Below, in pieces: positions 1-9,210 of a stretch of DNA of 64,000 nt. The notes beneath the pieces are model-generated. The model was not told where the DNA came from, ran no database searches, and saw only the letters and a program-made list of their open reading frames with translations. The DNA comes from Prostheceraeus crozeri (lineage: Eukaryota; Platyhelminthes; Polycladida; Euryleptidae), in assembly GCA_907163375.1 (NCBI GenBank), contig CAJQUW010005758.1, positions 248,001 to 312,000 of the forward strand. Reading direction: 5' to 3'. A program made the translations under genes and the position numbers. Position 1 is the stretch's first letter. Each line of letters opens with the position of its first letter.

Positions 1-171
1 GTACGTCTGGCTAAACTGCAAATACAACAAGTGTTATACAATATACAATCAGGATTGCATATTGTTAATGGCGAACAGCGTGTTTTATCAAACAGACATG
101 CACAATCAGAATATCATAATCCTAACGAAGGACAGGCTTTCGGTAATCTATTTACCTACACAAACATTTAA
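1..171 (+). CDS. 3' end of an unidentified host gene (partial)
   Basis: The first 168 bases read open in frame 1 and end at TAA (169-171), giving 56 residues that begin VRLAKLQIQQVLYN and end GNLFTYTNI. An AATAAA signal follows 28 bases later. Open coding with a polyadenylation signal just downstream suggests the terminal exon of a gene lying to the left of the window. I do not recognise the protein: the piece is polar, rich in Gln and Asn, and shows no motif or membrane segment. It is not clearly part of a transposon. The open frame could be chance, since it is short and AT-rich. Confidence 0.4.
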   Translation, partial: VRLAKLQIQQVLYNIQSGLHIVNGEQRVLSNRHAQSEYHNPNEGQAFGNLFTYTNI

Positions 172-198
172 TTGATATTGCTGACTTGTGTTCTGTTG

Positions 199-204
199 AA
201 TAAA
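199..204 (+). promoter_or_regulatory. Polyadenylation signal AATAAA
   Basis: AATAAA lies 28 bases after the TAA at 169-171, a normal distance for a short 3' UTR. It is the main support for reading 1-171 as a real gene end. Confidence 0.35.
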
Positions 205-392
205 AATATTGCCCTCAATGTTTTCTTTTAGTAAAATTTTCAAATGTTTTCTATTTTCAAATACACGTACATCGTCTTTTAATTATGATTTAAACTTGAA
301 TTATAGTGAAGAGCATTTCAATTATTCTTTATATATATAATGAATACAAATTACCTCACAGAGACGGATAAATATGATTAGGCCCAACTTAC

Positions 393-1350
393 TTTTATGT
401 AGCCTTCCAATGCTTTGCTGATGGCTCCTGCGGTTTCTATAACTATTTCTCCAACTAACTGATTCGATATCCGAAAAAGATATGACAAACTTCTGAATGT
501 TTCGCCTGTAATAAAAAATATAAAGTAGGTCCTATATTTAGATATCAGCATGGTGATTATACTACTTAAAACTTTTGTGTTATATAACAATCATGTACTG
601 TACGTTGCGTAGTTAATGCAATAGTGTTAATTTATGAAATATACAATACATTTAACATTTTAAAATATTTTAACATTTCTAAATATCTATTTGAAAAGTT
701 GAAAAGTTTCTTATCGTTTCTCATGATTAAGAGACTGTGCGCCGTATGCACAGTCGTCACTCAAGATGAAAGTCGAGATAAAATAAATCTAAACAGAAAA
801 TTATTTTCTTAATTTCGTCGTATTTTAGGAAGATAATTTACTTATCAAAAATGAATGAAGTAGGTATATATTTTGATATTCTGTATTACTCAGATTTAAA
901 AGTACATTTTATGCTATAAAATGTATACGTATACCTGTAATTCATATTCGATATAGCCTACCAAAAATTATCGAGAATAATTAACCTGCTCAAGAAATAA
1001 ATTGACTTGCTCTTACCTGTTGCCATAAAACGTAGAGTGACGGCTAGACGATCATGAGTAGGTACTGCCATTCTAAAGTTGGTATCCTTCTTTATGATCA
1101 TTGGTGCCACTAAATTATGCAGCTCGTCAAATGTTTCGGCATCCATCCGCATGAAATTTCGATACCGAGCACGATCACTTGCTCTAATCTCACTTATCAA
1201 GCAGTTGTAGGCTCCAAAATCTGTTCTCTTCTTCAACCAATCATGAGTCCAAACCTCCCGATCTTTCCTTCTTCTTCTCTTGCGAATAGTAATCGTTGAA
1301 ATTAAAGCATTTACACAGACCGCCGCAGCTGCACTCTCATACGAATCCAT
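393..1350 (-). CDS. PIF/Harbinger (HARBI1-like) transposase, N-terminal part, two exons
   Basis: Exon 1 (1350 down to 1017) starts at MDSYESAAAAVC, carries a basic stretch (RKRRRRK) and the family pattern YRNFMRMDAETFDEL ... RLAVTLRFMATG. It stops at a GTAAGA donor. Exon 2 (505 down to 393) follows a TTATTACAG acceptor, reads GETFRSLSYLFRIS ... ALEGYIK, and ends at a GTAAGT donor. The join ATG|GETFRSLSY is exactly how the conserved N-terminal half of HARBI1-like transposases reads. Known HARBI1-type proteins are about 350 residues; only about 150 are here and the DDE catalytic domain is missing, so it lies beyond the left edge or is lost. An upstream ATG at 1473 adds a non-conserved leader, so I prefer 1350. 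It could be a transposon gene or a domesticated copy. Confidence 0.7.
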
Positions 1351-1494
1351 TTCAATCGTATTTTTGAAAATGGGCGGGATGCGGAAGCTGAATGAGATAT
1401 TATTCAGCATCGCTTGCAACAAAACGATAAGCAACGCAGTGTGTGCAGTTTCACGCCATTTGTATCCGGGCAATCGCTTACGACAAAGATTTGA

Positions 1495-2490
1495 GTGGAA
1501 TCAGTGTGTGCATGTCAGTTGCTTACGATGAAGCGACCTCAATTGGAAGCGAGTTGCTTGTCGGAAGGAAATCGCTCCAGTGTGTATCAGGCTTTATGTC
1601 TACCGGCAAGGGAAAGACGATATTGCGACTATGATTGGAAGTTAGTGCGCTATCAGATAAATCAATGGGAACGACGCATCAACAAGTGTGTGTGTCGTGT
1701 GTGTAATGGAGCGAAGCAGCTGCTCCGCGCGCGAGCCAAACTTCATATGAGCGTTTATGATCTGACATTGAGACTTGAAAAATGACTAAGTTGTGCATTA
1801 TAATCAGGGCAAGATGAATGTAAAGTAATGATATTACTTTTCTGTAATATACATATTGGTAGCTAAATGTTTTATTGCCCTGCGTGGAAGGCACGGAGAA
1901 TACGCCACTGGCCAAGTTCATCAAAGAAATATTTGGTTTATGGGAAATTATCGTACATTTTGAAAAATCCTGTGGGAATGGTATTTCCCATCGGAATCCC
2001 GTGGGAATGGGATTTCCCAATGGAATTCCGTGGGAACGGGACGAAGGAATCTCGTGCCACGGCAAGCCTGAGTAATCCACGATCTGTCCAAACATGCATC
2101 ATTTACATAGTGGGGTACAACTATGTAAATGGGGGTTGCGACAATATCTGCAACGGCTTGACGTCGCTCCGGTAGTGCTGTATCATATGCAGGTTCTTGC
2201 TTCGGTGTGTTGATCATACTCGTATATCGTTTTCTGCGGAAATTTTTACATCAATTTACTCCTCTAGTCATTGGAAATACTACTGTGTGATTCATTTTTT
2301 GGAATAATTCATCTCTGAGGCTCTATCCTTCAATATTTCTTGCCAATCTATCCTGGAATCAGTGACATTGCGTGAGTTATATTCCACACTCTTGGTTGGC
2401 GCGGTGACAACTTGGCTGCGTAATATCTACGTCGTGCACGTGATTTCCGAAATTCCGGATTATTGATATCGTGATCATCGCTGTCGGCAG
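1495..2490. other. No gene recognised; short GTGGGAATGGG-type repeats
   Basis: No coding similarity was seen on either strand. At about 1970-2040 a run of related blocks such as GTGGGAATGGGATTTCCCA repeats two to three times, partly palindromic. The open frames here overlap on both strands because of this low complexity. Confidence 0.4.
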
Positions 2491-2492
2491 CT

Positions 2493-2570
2493 GTTACGGT
2501 GGCCTAGTAGTTGCATAGGTCATCCAGTGCTGAGGTGCATTTCACGTGCTGGTTCGAGTCCCGGCTATTG
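2493..2570 (+). promoter_or_regulatory. tRNA-like stretch with A-box and B-box, upstream of the LINE
   Basis: TGGCCTAGTAG (2500-2510) resembles an RNA polymerase III A-box, and GGTTCGAGTCC (2551-2561) matches the B-box consensus GGTTCGANTCC exactly; spacing is tRNA-like (about 40 bases). The acceptor and T stems do not pair well, so it is not a working tRNA gene. It lies 33 bases before the first LINE ORF and could be a tRNA-derived promoter, a SINE head or a tRNA pseudogene. Confidence 0.4.
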
Positions 2571-2602
2571 GCTAACTTTTCTTTTTGATATTCCTTATAG
2601 CC

Positions 2603-3283
2603 ATGCCTCGAGAGAAAAAATCCGATTCTGTAAATGACTGCACATTTAATTTAAACGACATACGATCTCTAATTCAATCATCAGAATCTAAGGTTATATC
2701 TGCCTTGAAATCTGAAATAAAGGATCTGAAAGACACAATTGGCACTCTTACCAAACGTGTTGAAATCCTGGAAGAATCGTATGGTAATATAAAATCCGAG
2801 TTTCGAAATTTTCCCGCCCATCTATCTGAGACCATTATTCAGGAATGTGAACAGCGTCGGAGAAGGGAATTGAATTTAATCATCAGTGGCTTGGACGAAA
2901 CTACGACCGGGTCGCCTGATGAACGATGTTCTTACGATATGAAGAAAATTGATGAAATAATCACTGAATTGGATTTGAATGCTGAGGTTGAAGTGCTTGA
3001 AACCCGTAGAATCGGCAGACCTAACTCGAATTTGAGCGGTCGGCGCCTTCTACTGGTGAAAGTGAAATCCATTGATGAGAAGTATAAATTGATCAAGAAA
3101 TCTAATGTTTTGCGAAACTCTCTTATGTTCAAGTCAGTTTATATAAACCAGGACCTCACTCCTCTGCAACAGCAATCTAGAAAAGAACTGAGTATTGAAC
3201 TCAAGAGTCGGCGGGCGAATGGCAAGGACGTGGTAATTTACAGGAACTCAGTGATTCCAAGATCCCAAAGGAATTTTCATTAA
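2603..3283 (+). CDS. LINE ORF1 protein (coiled coil plus nucleic-acid chaperone-like domain)
   Basis: I take ATG 2603 (MPREKKSD) as the start. The first third is helical with heptad spacing (SLIQSSESKVISALKSEI), typical of a coiled coil. The middle (RRRELNLIISGLDE ... VEVLETRRIGRP) and the following basic region resemble the RNA-binding domain found in ORF1 proteins of L1-, CR1- and L2-type LINEs. It would bind LINE RNA in a ribonucleoprotein. 226 residues, no breaks. It sits 16 bases before ORF2, so ORF2 is probably made by reinitiation or a similar mechanism. Confidence 0.7.
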   Translation: MPREKKSDSVNDCTFNLNDIRSLIQSSESKVISALKSEIKDLKDTIGTLTKRVEILEESYGNIKSEFRNFPAHLSETIIQECEQRRRRELNLIISGLDETTTGSPDERCSYDMKKIDEIITELDLNAEVEVLETRRIGRPNSNLSGRRLLLVKVKSIDEKYKLIKKSNVLRNSLMFKSVYINQDLTPLQQQSRKELSIELKSRRANGKDVVIYRNSVIPRSQRNFH

Positions 3284-3299
3284 ATTTTTACCCAGCAAA

Positions 3300-5912
3300 A
3301 TGCCCTCAATTCTCCTTATTAATGCTCAATCCTTACTTCCTAAATTCGATGAATTGTGTGTTATGACTTCCATTTTGAAACCTACCATCGCTATCATATG
3401 TGAGTCTTGGTTATCTCCTTTGATTTCGAATGACTGGATTTCGTTACCTGGATTTCACTCACCCTTCAGAAATGATCGTTGCGACGGACGTAAAGGAGGA
3501 GGCGTTATTACCTACGTAATTAACACAATTTCGTGCCAAGTTTTTCAAACTGAATCATCCTGTTCATTTTCCGTTGAGGATGTCTGGTTATATCTTTCAA
3601 ATCAGAAAATTTTGTTGATATCGATCTACATTCCTCCCAATCTATTGGTATCTCAATATAATGAATTACATAATTATTTGACAAGTAATATCGAATTGTT
3701 CTTAGATACCAATGAAGCAAAAGTTGTCATTGCAGGTGATTTGAATAGATTTCCGTCTACTAACTTACAGCAACTATTTGATTTGGATGGAACAGTGAAC
3801 GAGCCTACTCGTGGAGATGCAATCCTTGACCAAATTCTCATGGATAAGTGTCTCATTCCATTGTATCATGATGCTCAAGTTGGTCCCGGAATTGGTTATT
3901 CTGATCATAGATCTGTTTACATTCAGACAAAGGACGGAATTTCCTCGAATACTACTCTCAGGAAAGTCTATGATTTTCGGTCGAGCAATATTGTGAAATT
4001 TTGCAATGTGATAGAATCATATCCTTGGCAGACTTTCTACCGTTCTGACCTTTCTATTGATGAAAAGTGTGACTGGTTTTACTCAGTCATTTATGATTCG
4101 CTGAATTCCATTCCTTTTTCACTAATTCCCTTCAGTGAACATGACAAACCCTGGATCTCTCCTGTGATAAAGGATCTAATAAATAAGAGATACCAAGCTT
4201 TCAGGGCAGGTGATTATGGTTTGTATGACCATTTCAAATCTAAAGTCAAGGAGGAGATTGAGAAGTCGAAAAGGAAATGGGCTTATCAAACAAAAAACAA
4301 GAAAGGAGGTTTATGGAAAATCGCCAGCAACTATCTGAGTAGCAGGAAAACTTCGTCGTTGAGTTCGCTGATTCGATCTTACCCTTCGTATGAAGATGCT
4401 GCTGATGCAATGAGCGGGGCTTTCTCTGAGTCATGGTCGGCCGCACCAAACTGGGACTGTATCTCATCGGAAATACGTGAGAGCTCTTTGCCTGAGTCTT
4501 CTACAGATTGGTCACCTGATGTTTCAATCCAAACAGTCCGCCATTTCCTTGAATGCCTTAAAGACTGTGAAGCTACAGGTAGTGATAATTTGCCGCCTAG
4601 ATTATTGCGTTGTGCAAGTGACTGCCTTGCAGGCCCACTTACCCACCTCATTGCCTTATCCATAGAATCATGTACCATACCTGCGCGATGGAAGCATGCC
4701 AACATAACCCCTGTTCCTAAAAGAAGAACAGGATCGCTTAACGTACGCCTCGACTTAAGACCTATTTCTGTTCTGCCGACATTTTCTAAGATCCTCGAGA
4801 GATGTGTGCTAGGCAGCATTAAAGATGTTTTGGTGGAATCGTATGGGCAATCTCAATTTGGCTTTCGACCAAATTGCTCCACTGTTCATGCACATGTATT
4901 TTTGCAAGAATTCATCACGCAGCAGCTAGAATCGGACGATAATTCGGCTGTTTTACTTACGTCGTTTGACATGAGGAAAGCCTTCGATTCTTTACAACAC
5001 GAATCCCTTCTCAAGTCGCTCCAACGGTCAAATCTCCCACCCCGTTTCATCGCATGGTGCGCAAACTTTTTACAGAATCGTACCCAATGTGTCCGCCTTG
5101 ATAATGGTTGTGTAAGCTCGACTAAAAGGATTACATCGGGCGTCCCACAAGGCTCCGTGTTGTCCCCGTATATTTTCTGCCTTCACGTCAGCTCATTGTT
5201 ACCTCACGCTTCATTTGCTAAGATTATTAAATATGCCGATGATGTCATGACTGTTCTCCCATTATCCAAAGACAAGACCGCGAGTGTTGACCATATAATC
5301 AATGATGAAATTATACATATCAGTGAGTGGTGTACCAGGAATGGGTTACTTTTGAATTCTGATGAAACTAAAGTTATTGCCTTCAGGAAACAGTCTGTCT
5401 ATATTAGCTGTTCGTATCCCTTAGAACCATCTGTAAAAATTCTTGGTGTTATTTATGAACCCTCAATGTCATGGGATGCACATGTGACATATATTTGTAA
5501 GAAAGCGTCTATGAATATTTTTGTACTCAGACGACTGAAAATATTTTTAACAAAACGCGACTTGATTACTTTATATCAGGCATTCATTGTTAGTATCCTT
5601 GAATATTGTAATCCAATTTTCGTAGGCAGAACTAAGCAGAACTGCGAAAAAATCGAAAAGATCCAACGGCAGTGTCATCGCATTATTTGTGGAAAAGAAT
5701 GCAAGGACGAATGTTTACCTTTGCTATCTTTGCGCCGGCAGAATCAGGCACTTAAGTTTTTTCATCGTATGGAACATCCTTCCGATTAACTCCATGAACT
5801 ATTTCCCAAACGGCTCCCTTTCTCTAGAAAACTTTGTGTTCCACTTATGAAGACTAAACGTAGACATGCTTCTTTCATCCCCAGCTGTATAAGTCTTTCA
5901 AACTCTGTATAA
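3300..5912 (+). CDS. LINE ORF2: AP-endonuclease and reverse transcriptase, one in-frame stop
   Basis: Residues 1-210 form an APE-type endonuclease: LLINAQSLLPKFDEL, ICESWLSPLI, VVIAGDLNRFP and the YSDHRSV motif. The reverse transcriptase follows: RPISVLPTFSKILERC, SFDMRKAFDSL (motif A), SGVPQGSVLSPYIF (motif B), KYADDVMTVLP (catalytic YADD). A TAA at 5787-5789 follows HPSD, but the same frame goes on for 40 more residues (LHELFPKRLPFSRKLC...) to TAA 5910-5912. The LINE at 26120-27193 carries the matching C-terminal piece (LHDLLP ... FILPDVRSTRRSK), so 5787 is a premature stop. It would act in target-primed reverse transcription. Confidence 0.85.
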
Positions 5913-6057
5913 GCGCTGCCTACTCGATCGTGTTCGGTGTACATGTGTATTTTTAGTGACTGATGCTACTTACCTGTAACTTGAAATTATTCGCAACCTG
6001 TGACTTGTAAAGATGTGATTTCCATTATGAAATAAAAACGTTTATTATTATTATTAT

Positions 6058-6604
6058 TATGATAGTGTGGTCCCTAAAATTCCTGTGGTCCCGACATCTA
6101 AAACACACATTTATCCAAACTAAGTCTATATTTCTTCAACTACAAGACATACCACTCCGAGAGGTGCAAAAGAGCGTTGTAAAAGGCCTCATCATGAATC
6201 TTACCGAAGCGTTGGCGCCACATGAATTCGTCAAGGTGACCGGGCAGCATTGTTGAGTGAACACCTAGCATTCCCTTGAATTTTCGCTTGGCATTGCGCC
6301 ACATGTTCTCGATGTTGTTGGTGTGAGCACCGGTATCGGGATCAACAAAATTCTGACTATGATTGACAGTCACGTGTCATCATTTGATTGAAAGTCATTT
6401 GCGGTAGCCTCGTCAACACGTAGGGAGGCGGCGTCAGTCAACTTCATGGTCGGCGAAAAAGTGGCTGCTCGCCACGCGTGCGACATTCAGCACACCGGGT
6501 GCGTTGCCATGGCAATGATGACGATGATGACTAAGTGCAAGAGAGGTTACACGTTTACTACGAACCCTGTAATGTCGGCAGTATGAGGGACCACACTATC
6601 ATAG
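6058..6604 (-). mobile_element. Merlin-like DNA transposon remnant with short terminal inverted repeats
   Basis: TATGATAGTGTGGTCCCT (6058-6075) is repeated in inverse form at 6587-6604. Between them a minus-strand reading frame encodes the end of an ISXO2/IS1016-type transposase. At under 550 bases most of the transposase is gone. The left end abuts the LINE (TTA)n tail, so no target duplication can be read with confidence. Confidence 0.55.
6140..6373 (-). pseudogene. ISXO2-like (Merlin) transposase, C-terminal fragment
   Basis: The frame reads MTVNHSQNFVDPDTGAHTNN, then IENMWRNAKRKFKGM. This is the hallmark C-terminal block of IS1595/ISXO2-type DDE transposases, where the Glu in HTNNIE is the third catalytic residue, followed by a conserved Trp. 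The remaining HLDEFMWRQRFGK and FYNALLHLSEWYVL also match the family ending. Only about 77 residues remain of a protein that is usually around 250-300, so the first two catalytic Asp residues are absent. It lies inside short inverted repeats that mark the element. Confidence 0.7.
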
Positions 6605-6813
6605 TTGTACCCATAGTGGAACTTACAATAGTGGATGTTAGTGACCCATCTCCTGTTGTAATCTTATTCTCTCGGTTGTCGTTAGGGGCCATTCGTAAAT
6701 CACGTGATGGTAAAGTGCTCAATGATGTTCTCATCGAACCCCTTCCCATTAATCAAGTGATGAATCTATTATATATAATAATCTATAATCAGATGAATCC
6801 ATGAACAATGTAT

Positions 6814-7440
6814 GGTACTTATGGGTTATCTCCCCCCCCCCACGTTTTTAAATTTGTCTAAAATCCGCAAAAATGAATCAATCGTTGCAAAACTTCAGAG
6901 ACACGTATTTGAGTGTATTTTCTACCAACATGCAGAATTTTACGCAAATCGGACAAGTGCTTTTTGAATTAGAGACGATGACGTGAAGTGTAGTGATGTC
7001 AGCAGCTTGATCTGACTTCGCCTGACCTCATCGTCTCAAAAGATAGCACTAGGTCAACAAAGTCATGTCGCGACAACTCTAGAAGTGATGATGACCCAGA
7101 CCACATCCTTTACACTAATATCCTTAACTGAAGAAAGGTGTGGTGGGGAAGTGGTCGTGGGAAGATTTCAAATAGCAATGGATGAGACGGAAAGAGAACA
7201 ATGCGCACACAAGTAACAATAATGCGTCAAACAGACAAAGTCAGATCAAGCTGCTGACATCGTTACACTTCACGTCATCGTCTATAATTCAAAAAGTAAT
7301 TGTCAGATTTGCATGATTATTTTTTTTGAATGTGGGTAGAAAATATACTCAAATACGTGTCTCTGAAGTTTTGCGACGATTGATTCATTTTTACGGATTT
7401 TAGACAAATTTGAAAACATGGGGGATAACCCATAAGTACC
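6814..7440. mobile_element. MITE family GGTACTTATGGG, copy 1
   Basis: 627 bases bounded by GGTACTTATGGGT and ACCCATAAGTACC, with inverted arms of roughly 200 bases (for example AGCAGCTTGATCTGACTT near 7010 mirrored near 7230). Flanked by a perfect 8-bp duplication CAATGTAT (6806-6813 and 7441-7448). No coding capacity. Eight-base duplications fit hAT or Merlin-type transposases; the GG start is not typical of hAT. Copies 2 and 3 are at 57186-57809 and about 61005-61692. Confidence 0.85.
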
Positions 7441-7519
7441 CAATGTATATCTCAGCCGTATGCTAGAGACACTTCATGATGTTCCAAAATAGCTTCTCAA
7501 TTATGGTATTACTTCTGCT

Positions 7520-8215
7520 ATAATGGAAGAAATTATCTTGAAATCGTTCAAATTTGGTAAATCCCCTGATCACCATGGACTCTGTACTGAACGCTTATTT
7601 ACGCACGTGACCTGATCTTACTCGAAGTGATGCTTCTAACTGGTCATTATTCAGCCTCCTTAAAAGTGAATATGTACCGGCATACACCAATATTGAAGGT
7701 CGATAATAAAAGTCGCTTCCAATCAACAACAAATTTCCATGGAATCGCCGTAGCACCTCTAGAGAATAAAATTGAAGGAGTAATATTTAGTGTGTCATAA
7801 CGAATTGATGTCAAAGTACCTACTTAATATAGTCACTTATCTTATACAAATTGCACCTCTTTCGTGATTGCATTACTATTAGATGCATCGAAGGTATTTG
7901 ACAAGCTACTTCAGTCATTGTGGAATCTATTGGAACGCCTATATTTATTTGACGTACAACAAAGGTGCAAAGTTGATGAAGTTAAAATGTACTACAACTA
8001 CTCAAAAGGAGTGAAAAGGAAAAAGATATCATCATGTACGAAGTTAAATAGATGCCTTTATCAAATCAATGCGCCTCTCACAAATGGGATGTAGGATTTC
8101 AACCAGTTTTTATGGGTTTTTTCGCTGACGATCTAACCCTTCGCTCCCCGACAATAGACGGGATTTCGGATATGTTAGCAACCATCAAACGTTACGCAGA
8201 CCTGCATTAAATATC
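7520..8215 (+). pseudogene. Degenerate LINE reverse transcriptase remnant
   Basis: Scattered pieces in changing frames keep reverse transcriptase motifs: ILKSFKFGKSPDHHGL near 7530 (finger region), IALLLDASKVFDKLL at 7865 (motif A, DASKAFD type) and FFADDLTLRSPTIDGI at about 8119 (catalytic ADD with the following LTLxSP). Spacing is about right for one reverse transcriptase domain, but frames and parts of motif B are lost. It is a different lineage from the LINE at 2585-6060, whose catalytic motif reads YADDVMTVLP. Confidence 0.6.
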
Positions 8216-8660
8216 ATATATATTTCACAGTGCAATAATCTCTTTGATTATTGCTTCCGTAATAAAGTTAATGCTTTCCAAAGAGTGCATAAAATTCAAG
8301 GAATGCAATAATCAGTCTATCCTCTAAATCTGTGAAGGTGATCTGCCATGATATGAAAAATGTCGCAGAGCAATATTTTTTATTTTGCCCTTCTGGGAGT
8401 GCAGGGACAAATTTTCATAGAAATATTCGTATAATCACATTGGTTATTGGACATTTGCCATAGATTTAGAACAGCGGTTCTCAAGGGGGGCGTTGGGTAC
8501 GAAGGGGCGGTAAGGGGGTATTTTGCTTATTACGAGTATTGTTACATCTTGACCTGTCCATGCACATTACAATATACACTGTACATGTACATCTTCAGAG
8601 TAAGCGCTCTGAAGCCGCCAATGCCAAATTAGGGGGAGTTCAGCTTGATTGCTTCTGCAA
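8216..8660. other. No gene recognised; hAT-like terminus at 8472
   Basis: The only recognisable item is CAGCGGTTCTCAAGGGG at about 8472-8488, which looks like the outer end of a hAT transposon (CAGnGGTTCTCAA type). I found no matching right end, so it may be a solo end. Confidence 0.3.
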
Positions 8661-9210
8661 AGTCACGTGACTACATTGCACATTACTTCGCACCGCGATA
8701 TGATTTTTCCCATGGACAAAAACGCGGCAGACTTTGACATTCGTAGATACATTGCTTCGTCTAAGGTCGAACGACCGAAAGTTGAAAGAGTAGATACTTT
8801 TTTGGTAGATGGTCTGCTGTGAAATGGAGGAGAAATTAACTTTCTTTGGAGTGTTGTGAAGTCTTGTTTAACTTGTTTCCACTGCCCGGTTGTAGAAGGC
8901 TCATTCAGCATCCGTGCTTGACGTTAGAAATCTTTTACTCAACTGATGATCAGTTATCACCTTTTGGTCAAGAAGCTTTCTAGGGAATGAACCAAAGCGT
9001 TTTAGGCGTTCCATTGAAGACGCTGGTCAACTCAAAACTACTAAAAAATGTTGCAGTATAGCAAAATTTTGATGAATTCACGTGATTCTTCCAAGCGAAG
9101 ATCCGTTGTTTTGGCTGGAGAGAACGTCAAAGAAAAGAAAAGGAAGAACATGAAAAATCATTAAATGTCCTAATTGAAAGGAGAAAATTGACGATGTTTG
9201 AACTACTGAA
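8661..9210 (+). pseudogene. Possible hAT transposase C-terminal debris
   Basis: A plus-strand frame contains PVVEGSFSIRA near 8885, reminiscent of the hAT dimerisation motif (VERGFSIN), followed by shifted frames and a basic stretch (KEKKRKNMK) near 9130. Together with the hAT-like terminus at 8472 this may be a worn hAT copy. The match is short and uncertain. Confidence 0.25.

Larger units (their letters stand above)
2585..6060 (+). mobile_element. LINE (CR1/L2-like clade), two ORFs, (TTA)n tail
   Basis: ORF1 and ORF2 lie 16 bases apart on the same strand, followed by a 3' UTR of about 130 bases that ends in (TTA)n at 6041-6060. Endonuclease plus reverse transcriptase in one ORF, with a short simple-repeat tail rather than poly(A), fits the CR1/L2 group in the wide sense. 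The 5' boundary is not clear. A second, 5'-truncated relative with the same tail type lies at about 25985-27200 on the minus strand. The copy looks young: one stop in ORF2 is the only damage I see. Confidence 0.8.

Noticed and set aside
1679-2095. 138-residue minus-strand frame and its overlapping partners on both strands
   Set aside because: They cross the GTGGGAATGGG repeat block, overlap in several frames and lack any motif.
2493-2570. Functional tRNA gene
   Set aside because: A- and B-boxes are good but acceptor and T stems do not pair, so only a tRNA-like promoter or pseudogene can be claimed.
6535-6804. 89-residue plus-strand frame next to MITE copy 1
   Set aside because: Overlaps the Merlin-like right end and shows no protein-like motif.
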